A DNA stretch of 64,000 nucleotides from Globodera rostochiensis (Eukaryota > Nematoda > Chromadorea > Rhabditida > Heteroderidae). Positions 34,748 through 46,260 of this stretch are shown one piece after another (the first letter of the stretch is position 1; every line of letters begins with the position of its first letter). The DNA lies in contig JAEVLN010000018.1 in assembly GCA_018350325.1 (NCBI GenBank), forward strand, positions 748,185 through 812,184. The letters run 5' to 3'. The notes under the pieces are model-generated. The model searched no databases. It saw nothing but the letters and a program-made list of their open reading frames with translations, and was not told where the DNA came from. A program made the position numbers and the translations under genes.

Positions 34748-34909
34748 TACCGGAATTGCCCGCATAACAAAAAGCGCATAGAATGAGTTGTGGAATTTTT
34801 TGTGCCGAATGATTGTGACAATTTCGGCAATATAAAGTGCCATTGACGGGACGCTTATACAAATGGTTAAGTAGATGATTTGAGTTTGAAGCCATTCGAC
34901 AAAGTCCAT
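34748..34909 (-). pseudogene. Orphan receptor exon 1 upstream of copy 4
   Basis: A TM1 exon open from ATG 34909 (MDFVEW) to the conserved RAIP and donor, but with a small deletion after residue 6 and no exon 2 beyond it. A near-identical exon is at 55892-56050, and a third variant at 50271-50442. Confidence 0.7.
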
Positions 34910-34989
34910 TTATTATGAGACTGAATTATTAACAATATATTAAAACTTAAAAATAACATTCATTTCAACATTTATTCTAAACTAATGAG

Positions 34990-35761
34990 CAGGGCTTCCA
35001 CTTTTAGGTAAGAAAAATTGGAAAATAAGTACCTAAATAGGTGAAAAAAATGCCAAAAGCCAAAACTAAAAAAGCGATTATAAAAAAAGCATATTGTGGG
35101 ATTTTGAGCATATTTTGGCATTTTTGCCGAAAATTTGGAAACACCTAAAATTCATCGATTTCTGACTGTTTTTTAAAAAAAAAAATTCATATTTAACGAT
35201 AGCCTTTTAGTAATTTTCGAAAAAATCCAATACTTGCATAAAAATAAGGCAAAAAATGGCGGCGATGAAAAAGACCGCGCCCAAATGGCGCTCGAGCCGG
35301 ATGGCCAGGGTGGCAATGAGTTGACCTGGCGCTTAAAACTACCGGAATTTTTTCGAATTTTTTCAACTTTCCAAAAGTACTAAAATAATACGCAAAATCT
35401 ACTTATTATACGTTAAAAAGGGGGAAAACATTAAGTATTGAGCAAATTAGAGCACTCAAAGTGCCATTTTTCGACGCATATTTCGTATTTTGGTGCATAT
35501 TTTGCCCTTTTTTTGGCATTTTCAGCAGAATTTTATTTTTAAAAAAAGTCAAAACCTGAAAATAGGTAACAAAAAGGTCGAAATAGGTAGAAAATAGGTA
35601 GGTACCTAGGTAATAGGTAGAAAAAAGCCGAAATAGGTAAAAATAGTTATTATGAAGTCCATCTAGGAGCCTCAGACTGAGCTAAAATGTGTTTTCGTGC
35701 TTAACTCCGCGTGCCAAATTCGCAGGAAAAATAGGTATTTACCTAAAAGTGGAAAGCCCTG
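34990..35761. mobile_element. hAT-type MITE, 772 bp (CAGGGCTTCC family), copy 1
   Basis: Ends CAGGGCTTCCACTTTTAGG and CCTAAAAGTGGAAAGCCCTG are inverted repeats with one extra A. A perfect 8-bp duplication CTAATGAG flanks it (34982-34989, 35762-35769). CAGGG ends with an 8-bp duplication are the textbook hAT signature. The interior has AATAGGTA words and a GC-richer core (ATGGCGCTCGAGCCGGATGG). The empty site CTAATGAGCATCAGAAA is visible at about 50516. No transposase is encoded. Confidence 0.92.
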
Positions 35762-36793
35762 CTAATGAGCATCATAAATATTTTTATTTTGTTTTTTTGT
35801 GCATTCATTGTCTTTTTTACTTTTATGGGGGAGGGGGTCGAACCTTTAAAATACGGTTTTTTTTTGTTTGATTTGTTTGTTTTATTCCATTAAAATTTTT
35901 AGGGAAAATTCTCTAAGATTTAGGGTAATTTCCGTGACAACAAATACCGTCAAATCTTTAAAGCTCTAAGGAATTGAGTTGGAGGGTAAAGCAGGGGTCA
36001 CATTAGTTATTTTTAAAAATGTTATTCTATTGGCTATTTTTATTTTATTCGGTTTGGAGGATTTCATTGCGAAAATTTCAAAGCTTTAATTATATTGAAA
36101 TTCTTCCGCCCCCCCTTAACGTATTTGCTATATTTAAAAAATAAAAATAGTTTAGAATTAGGGGTGCTTAAACAGCAGATTACCCGGTTATAAAGACCTA
36201 GTTTTCGTAACAGTTTAACCGGTACTGTCAATTTCATTAAAATACGAAACACGGAATACAGAATTACGGAGTGGGGGGTTGTACCTGTTGGAACTTGAGG
36301 ATATTTTAAAATTGCAACAAATATTATTTTTTTAAAACTAAAATCGCACTGGACAAAATTTGTTGAATTTCTGACAAACGCTCAAAGTGCACAAAATGTA
36401 TTTGCTTTTCTTTTGACAAATATTTTGATTAAATTTTTTTGTGCCTTTTAGTCACGCACCGCCAGTGTTGATACATTTTTTGTTATGAAATATTAATTAA
36501 ATCCCAGATGCCGCCAACTTTGTTAGAGACACTTTAACTCGAGCATCTTGAATTTATTCAAAAGTAATGCAATTTCTTGACAGAAATGCGATTCATTCAT
36601 TTTAATGGTCTTAAATATAATTAGAATCTTATTTTTTTGTACTTAACACCAATTTAATTTTTATCAGCATTGACCTTTTTCTAATGTAATCCAAAAACAA
36701 TTTCAACTTTTATCATCGAGACAAAAAACAGTTTTAATAAGCAAATTTTTGTTAACGCATTAGATTGTTTTAAATATTAAATGATGTTAAGAT

Positions 36794-37604
36794 TTAATTG
36801 TCCAAATATTGTACAGGTGCAACTTGTTGTTCTTGATGACCAAATTGTTTGCGAAAGGCTCTGCGATATTGACCACTAAAAAGGCATATAATTACATTTA
36901 AATCCAATATTCCCTTTTTATATATTTAGAAATTAATATTTACTTGCAAAAGTAGAGAACCGGAGCACTGCTTCCGTATGCCATCGATTGCAAAACAAGA
37001 CTTATTGGCAAAACAAAATATTCAATTGTAAATGCGTCCAAATTAAGTAATGGCGTTATAATGGCATATAAAAAAATATTCTTAAAAAGGTTTAAAAAAT
37101 AAATAAAAAATAAAATTATTTGTTAGCCAACCAAGATGTAGCATATCAAAGCAATGGACATGAAAACACTCAGCGAAATTGTTAACTTTTTCACATTTTT
37201 CGGAACTAAAGGCAAAAATGTAAAAAAATATTTGTTAAACAAAATATAAACTCAATGATTTACGGCGCCAAATAATCAGCCAAATCAATGTGTAACACAA
37301 AAAATCCCCACAATATATAACTAAAGCGCTAATATTAGTAAAATAATGATTTTCGGATTGATTGGAGGGATCGCCGAGTATGCACGTCACCGGTCTAAAC
37401 GAAAATTTGGTTTACTACCGAGTTTAGGGCGCAAAAACTCGAATAGTTAAATAATCAATGTCAATTTTATTTTTACTTTGTTTTGATGGTCACATAGACG
37501 AGACTCGAGTTTAGGCCAATTCCGACACAACAAATCATAGCAATGATTCCGAATGAAGCAATTTCTCTGGGAACCAAGCCTTTGTACATGTAAAGCTCGT
37601 AAAG
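36794..37604 (-). CDS. Srsx-like receptor lacking TM2-TM4 exons, copy A
   Basis: Five exons with agreeing phases: 37477-37604 (TM1, GIGLNSSLVYVTIKT), 37264-37394 (outer loop CILGDPSNQSENHYF plus TM5), 37132-37205 (TM6, KLTISLSVFMSIALICYIL), 36944-37080 (TM7, ending YGSSAPVLYFC) and 36794-36875 (tail GQYRRAFRKQFGH, stop). The last two motifs are typical of Srsx chemoreceptors. An 82-bp intron joins TM1 directly to the TM5 exon, so the TM2-TM4 exons are absent although the frame is kept (184 codons). The relic at 8.5 kb retains a TM2 exon after the same TM1 exon, which supports a deletion. A true start codon was not fixed: the first exon follows an AG acceptor but also contains an ATG. Probably non-functional as a 7TM receptor. 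Confidence 0.6.
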
Positions 37605-38890
37605 CTTAAAATATAAAATTTCAATTATTTTTAAACAGCAATTTTTACCGGATCAACAGATGGTGCCATTGTGTTGTAAATTTGAAAATATGAGATTTTA
37701 GATTGTAATACCTAGGGCTCGGATTTATATGTTTTTGTATATTTTTGTTCTCTTATGTTCTGAAGAATACGGGCCAAAAATACCTTTTTGGGGTTTTGAG
37801 CATATAGAGCATATTTTGGCATTTTTGACTAATAATTTGCAAAAAGGCCTAAAATCATGGTTTTATCAGCGTTTCGTCGAAATCTCGAGATCTAGCGAGA
37901 TTGAATTCGGGAAAAGACATCGGGATCTTACCTGAGCCTTTTTTGTGTTTTTCTGGATTTGCCGGGATCTCGACCAAACATTGAAAAATACGGAACACGG
38001 AATAACGGAAAAAAACGAACGAAAATAGGGAATGCAAAAAATACGAAACACGGAAATACATACGGAATGCTGAAAAATACGGAACACGGAATAACGGAAT
38101 GGAAAAAAATACGGACACGGAAATACATACGGAATACTGAAAAATACGAACCACGGAAATACGGAATGCTAAAAAAACGGAACAAGGAAATATGGAATGC
38201 AAAAAAATACGGAACACGGAAATTAGGAATGCTAAAAAATACGAAACACGGAAATACGGAATGGAAGTTTTTATGAATTTATAATAACTGAATTTCAAGA
38301 AATCGTGGGTAATTGTTGTACGGAACTGCTAAATCTGGTCAGCAATTGATGGCCTCCTCCAACTGTCAGATAATTATTGTTTCGGGGCCCTTCCATTGCA
38401 TCGACACGATTATTTTGATTATTTCTAAAGCAAATGTTCGTAAAATCTTTGATCAGCTGTTGGCGAAAGGTGCCGCTGGCCCACAACAGTAAGCAGCTGG
38501 AGAGCACTACAATACCTGTTGGTGATGTGACCGTTTAAATTTCAGTCTTATAATTTTAGTGGACCCGAGATAACATCATATCCTTTTCTGTCTCAAGACT
38601 TTAAAGCAAAGAAAAAATATTTAACGAATTATAATTTGTTTAGCTTGGGGCGGAAAAATTTTTTAGACCAAATTTCTTAACAAAATAGGTTAGATTAATT
38701 TTATATTTTTTCCCAACTAGCCTATTTTTTCTAATACAGACCTTCGAAAATTTTTAATCCGATACCCACAAATTGTTTACGAACTACCTGTGTCCAGAAA
38801 CAGTGGATAGTAGCTGCCCATCATAAATCTTATTTTCGGATAATCAACGAGCCAAATATCGGTAATCTGTATATTAATTATATTTATTGT
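36960..38890. repeat. Segmental duplication D1, left copy
   Basis: Matches 51709-53639 at a constant offset of 14,749 bp, with only a handful of base differences seen (for example near 37196, 37982 and 38166). It covers most of the Srsx-like gene, a satellite and exon 5 of receptor copy 5. Confidence 0.85.
37975..38270. repeat. ACGGAA minisatellite
   Basis: Roughly nine imperfect units built of AAAAAATACGGAACACGG and AAATACGGAATGC, open in frames on both strands purely from its period. An identical array is at 52724-53019, and single units occur near 36240 and 57380. Confidence 0.8.
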
Positions 38891-40277
38891 TATCAAAGAA
38901 TTGCAATCAAGCTAGATAAGTCTATGTTTGTTTAAATTTGGTTAACTTTAATATTAATAACTTTTATCTACCACAAAATGGCTTGCGACGAACGCGTGAC
39001 CAAAAAATGTTGCCAATGCATAACACAACAATTTCTTCTCAATGGGATCGCCGTTGTTGTTCCCGTTTAAGTTAACTTTCTTCAAATGTTGTTTGTATGC
39101 TGCGAATGTACAAATGTTTATCAAAAGACATAAAAACATAAAAATTAGGCTGAATATGCAAGCAGTACGAATCTGATAGTGGTTGATCGGTGCCTTAATA
39201 AATATTTTAAGGGAAAACAATCGTTTTCAGCTATATTCATTTGAATAATTTAATTATGAATGTAAATGCCACTCAAGGTGGCCATAGACAAAACGCAAAA
39301 CTCGATTAAATAACGAATTTAATGCCAGATCTTTTGTAATACTTTTCGCCCATGTTTGATTTAGTCCGCGAAATTCTTAATAAAAACGTGTTTGTTGCGA
39401 AAATTACTTCACAAATTTGGAAAACCATTTTTTGCGATTGCTTACCATAAAGTTTTTGATAGTCTTGATTCGATTGACTTTACAATGGCTAAATTTCATA
39501 AATTTTGCGAGAAAAAAATCAGGAAAATCTGATAAATAAGATATAAGTATGGCCACCCTGACGACACAAAATATAAAAATAAAATTTTTGTTAAATTATT
39601 GGAAAAATTACAGCTCCAGCTTCGTAGATGTAGAAATTGCGGGCAGTCGTTGAATTTGGGTCCCTCAATACGAGGATTGCATTCATTTTAAATATCGGCC
39701 AATACGAGAATGTTGGCACAAAGTAAACAAAAATTGTTATAAACGGAAGAAATTTTTTCCATAACTTAAATAGCCATTTTTTTTTATTAGATTTAATATA
39801 AAAATCGACCTTTTCAAGTTTTATTGGCATTGCGATTGCGGTCAGACGGTTCAGCAGTATAAAAGTCGTGGCCAAAAGATTCGATTGGAATGTGTGTCCG
39901 TTTAAATAAAAGTACATTGCGAGCATCCAATTTGGGAACTTTGAATAAATCGGGTAAAGCACACCTAATATATAGGGCAATCGTTGACCGTAGTAAGAGT
40001 TCAATAAGAACAACAAATCCTGAAACATTTTTTGAAAAAATTGATCAAGCTTATTGATCAGCTATTCTAACTGATTCATTCCCACAATCAATTCGGAATT
40101 TGTTACCGGAATTGCCCGCATAACAAAAAGGTCATAAAATGAGTTGCGGAACTCTTTGTGCCGAACGATGGTGACAATTTCGGCAATATAAAGTGCCGCT
40201 GACGGGATGCTTATACAAATGGATAAGTAAATGAGTTGAATTTGAAATGAGTAGGACCATTCGGCAAAGTCCATCAT
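38295..40277 (-). CDS. Srg-like 7TM chemoreceptor, copy 5 (intact)
   Basis: Exons 40107-40277, 39810-40019, 39612-39764, 38962-39193 and 38295-38515 sum to 987 nt (328 aa) with all phases correct. TM1 is in exon 1 (IYLSICISIPSAALYIAEI). TM2-3 are in exon 2 (LPYILGVLYPIYSKFPNW, FILLNRLTAIAMP). TM4 is in exon 3 (FITIFVYFVPTFSYWP). TM5-6 are in exon 4 (IRTACIFSLIFMFLCLLIN). TM7 is in exon 5 (SSCLLLWASGTFRQQL), with a C-tail of about 45 residues. Introns are 87, 45, 418 and 446 bp. Role (family knowledge): ligand-sensing G-protein-coupled receptor of chemosensory neurons; the ligand is unknown. It lies tail-to-head with the Srsx-like gene and within an array of paralogues. The start is one of two adjacent ATGs at 40275 and 40272. 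Confidence 0.85.
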
Positions 40278-41093
40278 TTTTATTAAACTGAATTAATCAA
40301 CTTAAACTTTTAATTATTTTGAAAAATTAATATAAAAATTTTTTAAAATATATTTAGGAAAGAAACAACGACAAGAATGCTCACGTTCATTTCATAATTA
40401 GCCTTTATAAATACGTTTATTTTTGTTTTTTTGTGCATTCATTGACGCACAGCGATTGTTGATACCAAATGCAGTGATGCAATAAAAAATAATGAGGACT
40501 AGTTACACATTTACATGCGTGGGGTACTTTAAAGCGCTGATGCGCCTGTAGAGCTTCGATACCTAGTTCGAGCTTCGGGGAGGGAAGTTTTGAACTGATT
40601 ATTGGCCAGGTACAATAAAATAGCCCAAAATGAGGCCAGCTGCAACAATTTTGACAAATTCGTAAGAACTCCCGTTTTCTTTCACTTATAAATTAATATT
40701 TATTGTCAATTAATTTTACACAAATGTTCAGACAAAACCTTTTTATAATTTTAAAAAATCTACTGCTCTTGCAATGTGTGCGGAAGATCACGCCAGCTAC
40801 AACAGGTACATTCGATGCGCTTTTTTGTTAAGCGGGCAATTCCGATAGCAATTATAATTTTTGTACATCCAGTGACGCACAACCAATGTTGACTGTTTAG
40901 TATTAAGTGCCGTGTTGCAATCAGAAAATAATGAGGAAATATGTTTATTACGCTTGCTCATTAGTTAGTTCTTAACGAATGTTAAGTGAAATGAATGTGA
41001 GACTTATTTTGTTCTGCTCCCTGAAGGTATTAAAGTAGAAAAAATTGGATATTAAATTTTAATTAATTAAAAAAGATATTAACGATTTATGAT
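40278..41093. other. Spacer; receptor 5' flank repeats
   Basis: Carries module B pieces (about 40440-40630) and the GTGCCGTGTTGCAATCAG flank repeat. No gene seen. Confidence 0.45.
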
Positions 41094-41148
41094 ATGGCTC
41101 CGTCACGTGAAAAGAGAAAGAAGCTTCATCCCGGATTCGAATTTAAAG
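41094..41148 (+). other. Possible first exon (basic N terminus)
   Basis: ATG 41094 opens 18 codons (MAPSREKRKKLHPGFEFK) that end at a strong donor GGTAAGTATT. No second exon was recognised. It may be a displaced first exon of an unrelated gene. Confidence 0.25.
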
Positions 41149-41199
41149 GTAAGTATTATAAACATTATAAAATTCCTGTGTGAAATTCCATCTACTCAC

Positions 41200-41400
41200 C
41201 AAAATCGCCACAATGTCAGTTGCATATGGAAATGCCATAATTGCCGGCGGGTAGTACGAAGTTTCGAGGGATATGCAAAAATCCAGGCGGTTTGGGAGAC
41301 ATGCATCGGTTGTGATATGGTACACATTGGAAAAACAATAACATCCGGTTCCGGCGCCCAGTATTTCCCGACCACTTTGGGTGTCAATCCGGTAGGTGCG
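41200..41400 (-). other. Possible internal exon of an unknown gene
   Basis: On the minus strand about 65 codons are open (with IDTQSGREILGAGTG and ETSYYPPAIMAFPYATD) up to a good donor GTGAGTAGAT at 41199. GC content is higher than in the surroundings. No family was recognised. It abuts an inverted receptor fragment at 41411. Confidence 0.3.
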
Positions 41401-41410
41401 AGGGGGGGGG

Positions 41411-41640
41411 TGCCAATAAAACATGAAAAAGTCGTTTTTTATATTGGCTATTTAAGTTATGGAAAAATTTCTTCCGTTTTTTTTATAACAATTTTTGTTT
41501 ACTTGGTGCCAACATTCTCGTATTGGCCAATATTTAAAAGGGATGCAATCTTCGTATTGAGGGACCCAAATTCAACGACTGAACGCAATTTCTACATCTA
41601 CGAAGCTGGAGATGCAATTTTTCCGAATAATTTCACAAAA
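41411..41640 (+). pseudogene. Inverted Srg-like receptor fragment (exon 3)
   Basis: Plus-strand copy of the last codons of exon 2 (PIKHEKV), intron 2 and the whole of exon 3 (TM4, VPTFSYWPIF, RDPNSTT). No other exons are in this orientation. It is fused to unrelated sequence on both sides, so a small inverted duplication is likely. Confidence 0.8.
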
Positions 41641-41986
41641 TTATATTTTATAATTTGTGTCGACTATATCATCTATCTCCGGCCAGGTCACACCCTGATC
41701 CGATCCGTAGTTTCCGTGGCATACTCCCACTGTACTAAATAGTATTGAAAGACATCCTTGCATTCAAAAGTGCAAGTGACTTCGAATGTGCCTAAAATTT
41801 TTTAACTTTTTTTTGGGGGGTGGGGGGGGGGGGGATAACATACCGCTAATGACTCTGTCAATGACATACTTCACTCCACGATAGACTCTTTTGGACCCTT
41901 CTGGACCGACGACAAAAAACAAAGAAAAAGCCATCAGTTTTTATGCATTTATTTACATTTCACTGAATAAACCAATGGATGAATTT

Positions 41987-42480
41987 TCACAAAAATAAGC
42001 CAATATCGAACTTTTCTTCAACTCCGTCGTTGGACACCGCATACTCGTCGGTCCAGTAGAAGGTTTGGGGAGGCGCAAGCGGGATGCCTCTCCCATTGAA
42101 ACGCTCCACTTCACGCAACTGGACTATGACGGCGGCGTTGTGCCCAAGCGTGTCTTGTTGCGGAGTCTCGTCCAGGTTTGGCATTGCCGCTTGAATAAGC
42201 ACACGATGTCGGGCGGCGTTCATTTTGTTCTCCAATATGTTGAAACGCGGCGCTGTAAAAAAACATTTTAACAAAATTGCGCAATTTCTTTATTTGCTTA
42301 CCCTCTTTCTCATTGTTCGGGCAGTTACAATTACGACCGACTGCACTCTGGCGTTGGGCGCGTTTAGAGCAGATTGAACTACTTCTCTCGCTATGTCTTG
42401 ATCATCTACAATCAGCTTTCCTCCTGATGTGGGTAATGCTGCTTGTTGTTCGGACGAAGAATGGACAGGCTCATTGGGGT
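41987..42480 (-). CDS. Unrecognised gene fragment, last two exons
   Basis: GC-richer, coding-like DNA. The minus-strand last exon, about 41987-42252, follows a good acceptor (TTTTTTTACAG) and reads FNILENKMNAARHRV, then LDETPQQDTLGHNAAVIVQL, ending in a stop at 41987-41989. Upstream, a stretch at about 42302-42480 reads KLIVDDQDIAREVVQSALNA and VQSVVIVTARTMRK up to a donor GTAAGC. The phases of the two as read do not agree, so either another splice site is used or the gene is frameshifted. No domain was recognised. A G-run (41817-41834) lies just beyond its 3' end. Confidence 0.4.
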
Positions 42481-42582
42481 GATATCAGAAAAGGGCTTAA
42501 AACAAAAATCTAAAAATTGGTCCAAAAGGACAAAGACGTTACAAATTTTGAGAATTTGTGCGGTGATTTTTCTAATGTAAAA

Positions 42583-44334
42583 TTAAGAAACTGTTGCCAA
42601 TTGTTGTACGGAACTGCTAAATCTGGTCTGCAATTGATGGCCGACAGCTCCTCCAACTGCGCGATGATTATTGTTTCGGTGCCCCTCCATTGGACCGACA
42701 CGAATAATTTGAATATTTGTTTTGCGAATGATAGAAAAATCATCAATTAGCTGTTGGCGGAATTTGCCGCTGGCCCACAACAGTAAGCAGCTGGAGAGCA
42801 CTACAATACCTGTTGAATTTCAGTCTTATAATTTTATTGGACGAGATAACATCATATCCTTTTCTGTCTCAAGACGTTAAAGCAAAGATAAAATATTTAA
42901 CGAATTTGTTTAGCTTGAGGGCGGTAAAATTTTTTTAGACCAAATTTCTTAACAAAATAGGTTAGATTAATTTTATATTTTTTCCCAACGTCCCTACTAA
43001 TACAGACCTTCGAAAATTTTCAATCCGATACCCACAATTGTACGAACTACCTGTGTCCAGAAACAGTGGATAGTAGCTGCCCATCATAAATCTTATTTTC
43101 GGAAAATCAACGAGCCAAATATCGGTAATCTGTAATGTTAAATATATTTATTGTTAATCAGAGAATTGCAATCAAGCTAGATAAGTCTATGTTTGTTTTA
43201 AATATTGGTTAACTTTAATATTAATAACTTTCATCTACCACAAAATGGCTTGCGACGAACGCGTGACCAAAAAATGTTGCCAATGCATAACACAACAATT
43301 TCTTCTCAATGACATCGCCGTTGTAGTTCCCGTTTATGCTTACTTTCTTCAAATGTTGTTTGTATGCTACGAATGAACAAATGTTTATCAAAAGATATAA
43401 AACCATAAAAATTAGGCTGAATATGCAAGCAGTACGAATCGATAGTGGTTGATCGGTGCCTTAATAAATATTTTAATGGAAAACAATCGCTTTCAGCAAT
43501 ATTCATTAGAATAATTTAATTCTGAATGTAAATGCCACTCAAGGTGGCCATAGACAAAACTTCAAGAACTCGATTAAATATACGAATTTAATGCCAGAAC
43601 TTTTGTAAATACTTTTCGCCATTTTTGATTAGTCCGCAGAATTCTTAATGAAAACCTGTTTGTTGCGAAAATTACTTCCCAATTTTGGAAACAACTTTCA
43701 AAAAACCGTTTTTTTGCGATTGCTTACAAAATATTTTGATAGTCTTGATTCGATTGACTTTACAATGGCTAATATTTCTTAAATTTTGGCACCTTTCAGT
43801 GAAATTACATCTCCAGCTTCGTAAATGTAGAAATTGTGGGCAGTCGTTGAATTTGGGTCCCTCAATACGAGGATTGCATTCATTTTAAATATCGGCCAAT
43901 ACGAGAATGTTGGCACAAAATAAACAAAAATTGTTATAAACGGAAGAAATTTTTTCCATAACTAAAATAGCCATTTTTTTATTAGATTTAGTATAAAAAA
44001 CGACCTTTTCATGTTTTATTGGTAGGGCTCGGATTTCAGCAAAAATGGCCAAAACATGCATTAAATAAGAACAACAAATCCTGAAACATTTTTTGAAAAA
44101 ATTGATCAAACTTATTGATCAGCTATTCTAACTGATTCATTCCCATAATCAATTCGGAATTTTTACCGGAATGACGCTTAACAAAAAGCGAATAGAATGA
44201 GTTGTGAAACTTTTTGTGCCGAGCGATTGTGACAATTTCGGCAATATAAAGTGCAATTGACGGGGCTTATACAAATGGTTAAGTAGGATGATTTGAGTTT
44301 GAATTGAGTTGGACCATTCGGCAACGTCCATCAT
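42583..44334 (-). pseudogene. Srg-like 7TM chemoreceptor, copy 6 (broken)
   Basis: Exon 1 44167-44334 is frameshifted by an inserted base and small deletions. Exon 2 is cut to 44005-44080: TM2-TM3 are gone, replaced by about 45 bp that begins TAGGGCTCGGATTT, the start of a MITE-like repeat also seen at 37711. Exon 3 43809-43961 (TM4) is intact. Exon 4 43229-43459 lacks one base (231 against 232). Exon 5 42583-42809 (TM7) is open. At least three lesions are present. Confidence 0.8.
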
Positions 44335-44647
44335 ATTATAAAAAAAACTGAATTAATCAACTATATTTAAACTTTTAATTATTTGTAAATTAATATGAAT
44401 TTTTTACCAAGAATGCTCACATTCATTTCAACATTTAATGGGAAATATTTTTTGTGCATTCATCGACGCACAACGATTGTTGATACCAAATTCAGTGATG
44501 CAATAGAAAATAATGACTTGCAATAGGTGCGAAAGATCACGCCAGCTACAACAGGTACATTCGATGAGCTTTTTGTTAAGCGGGCAATTCCGGTAGCAAT
44601 TATAATTTTTGTACATCCAGTGACGCGCAAACAATGTTGACTTTTTA

Positions 44648-44876
44648 AGGTGCATCTTGTTGTTCTTGATGACCAAATTGTTTGCGAAAGGCTCTGCGAT
44701 ATTGTCCACTAAATAATTACTTTCTTCAAATGTTGTTTGTATGCTACGAATGTACAAATGTTTATCAAAAGACATAATAACATAAAAATTAGGCTGAATA
44801 TGCAAGCAGTACGAATCTGATAGTGGTTGATCGGTGCCTTAATAAATATTTTAAGGGAAAACAATCGGTTTAAGCG
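44648..44876 (-). pseudogene. Fused receptor scraps (Srsx tail exon and Srg exon 4)
   Basis: 44648-44709 is the last Srsx-like exon (GQYRRAFRKQFGH region). It runs directly, without spacer, into the first part of an Srg-like exon 4 (44712-44840, TM5). The two receptor families are thus joined end to end by rearrangement. Confidence 0.65.
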
Positions 44877-45111
44877 ATACATTTGCAACAGAATAAAATC
44901 AAGCAAAACATTAGAAAAATCTGATAAATAAGATATATGGCCACCCTGACGACACAAAATAAAATAAATTATTGGAAAAATTACATCTCCAGCTTCGTAA
45001 ATGTAGAAAAGGGACGCCGTTTTGGGCGGTCAATGGTCAATGATCATTGGTGGGAAATGAAAACCTTACGCCAATTCAAATATCTTTTCTCCCGAACACC
45101 TCCCCTTTTAA

Positions 45112-45217
45112 AAGGTCCGGTATTCCTCTTTGTCGTCCGCGGTTCGGTCCAAGAGTTGATTGGCGTGGAATCGCCTTGATCTTCCGTCCTGAAACCTTAC
45201 CACATCACTCCCATCCT
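45112..45217 (-). mobile_element. LTR-retrotransposon tail fragment
   Basis: About 105 bp encoding the end of an integrase (VRFQDGRSRRFHANQL, then DRTADDKEE). The same segment occurs again at 45535-45640, where it joins the integrase core. Confidence 0.65.
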
Positions 45218-45534
45218 TGTTGTTTCCGTTTAAGTTAACTTTCTTCAAATGTTGTTTGTATGCTACGAATGTACAAATGTTTATCAAAAGACATAAAATT
45301 AAACAAATTATGCAAAAAATGGAAGCAATACGAATCAAATAATGGTTGATCAGTGCATTAATAAATAAGGGGAAACAATCGGTTTCAGAGAGATATTCAT
45401 TTGAATATTTTAATTATGAATCTGAATGCCACTCAAGGTGGACATTGTTGCGAAAATTACTTCACAATTTTGATTTCAAAAAACCGTTTTTTGCGATTGC
45501 TTACCAAAAATTTTTGATAGTCTTGAACGTCCAA
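45218..45534 (-). pseudogene. Srg-like exon 4 fragment trapped between retroelement repeats
   Basis: Contains the TM5 half of exon 4 (about 45218-45350, CLLINICTFVAYKQHLKKV) and its upstream intron, flanked on both sides by the same ~105-bp integrase-tail segment. Confidence 0.7.
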
Positions 45535-46260
45535 CGCGTCTTCCTCTTTGTCGTCCGCGGTTCGGTCCCACAGTTGATTGGCGTGAAATCGCCTTGATCT
45601 TCCGTCCTGAAACCTTACCTTATACATCACTCCCATCCGTGAGTGGATGTGGTCGGCTCGCCAGGGTTGGGGCAATCCTTTTCGCCGAAGACTTTCGCGT
45701 CCACGTCAAAGGGCCGCGGTTTCGCCCCATGGCGACGATTGAACCTTTTCTCCATTTCTTCATCTCGGACAACGATTGGACGGCGCTTCGCCCGCAACAG
45801 ATCAAATGTTGTCCGGAATTTCAGCTGCAAGAACATTTTGGCAGAACTTTTACCTTCCGGCAATGAGTCATTCAGCGTGATTCGGTATGTCGTCAAAAAG
45901 GTGTCTATCCTATTGACTACTTCCTCCCCTTTTAATTTTCGACATGCTCGTTTGAACGTTTCGACAAACCTTTCGGCTTGTCCGTTCGACATCGGTTGTA
46001 GGGGGCCGAACACAGATGCGTGATTCCGTTCTGCGTGGTAAATTCTTTAAATTTTTCGACGTAAACTGCGTCCCATTGTCGGTCACCAATGTCTCCCAGC
46101 CCATGTCGTGAGCAGAGTTACCGCAGCAGTGAGACACATGTCCACCGAGTCCTTGTGCCATTCTGCTTTGGCTATCAAGGTAGCAATTGAATTGCGAAGT
46201 CACGGATGGAGTGTCCTGACGCTTGTTTTGCCGCAACAAATTCATGCCTTTTTGCTGCAA
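45535..46260 (-). pseudogene. Decayed LTR-retrotransposon integrase (Ty3/gypsy-like)
   Basis: On the minus strand: TLVTDNGTQFTS (second catalytic Asp block of the DDE core), then in a shifted frame FGPLQPMSNGQAERFVETFK (the Glu-containing block), then a C-terminal part with DVDAKVFGEKD and VRFQDGRSRRFHANQL. The first catalytic Asp region is frameshifted and degraded. Reverse transcriptase and gag are absent. The NGQAERFV block is typical of Ty3/gypsy-type integrases. It is non-functional. 46261-46798 has open frames (GDLLLLNQTETWKRYL on the minus strand) that may belong to the same element but were not recognised. Confidence 0.82.

Noticed and set aside
37855..38298. 147-aa aromatic-rich frame, and the opposite 105-aa frame, over the ACGGAA array (and the copy at 52604)
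   Set aside because: Both strands are open only because the repeat period avoids stops; low-complexity translation and no start context.
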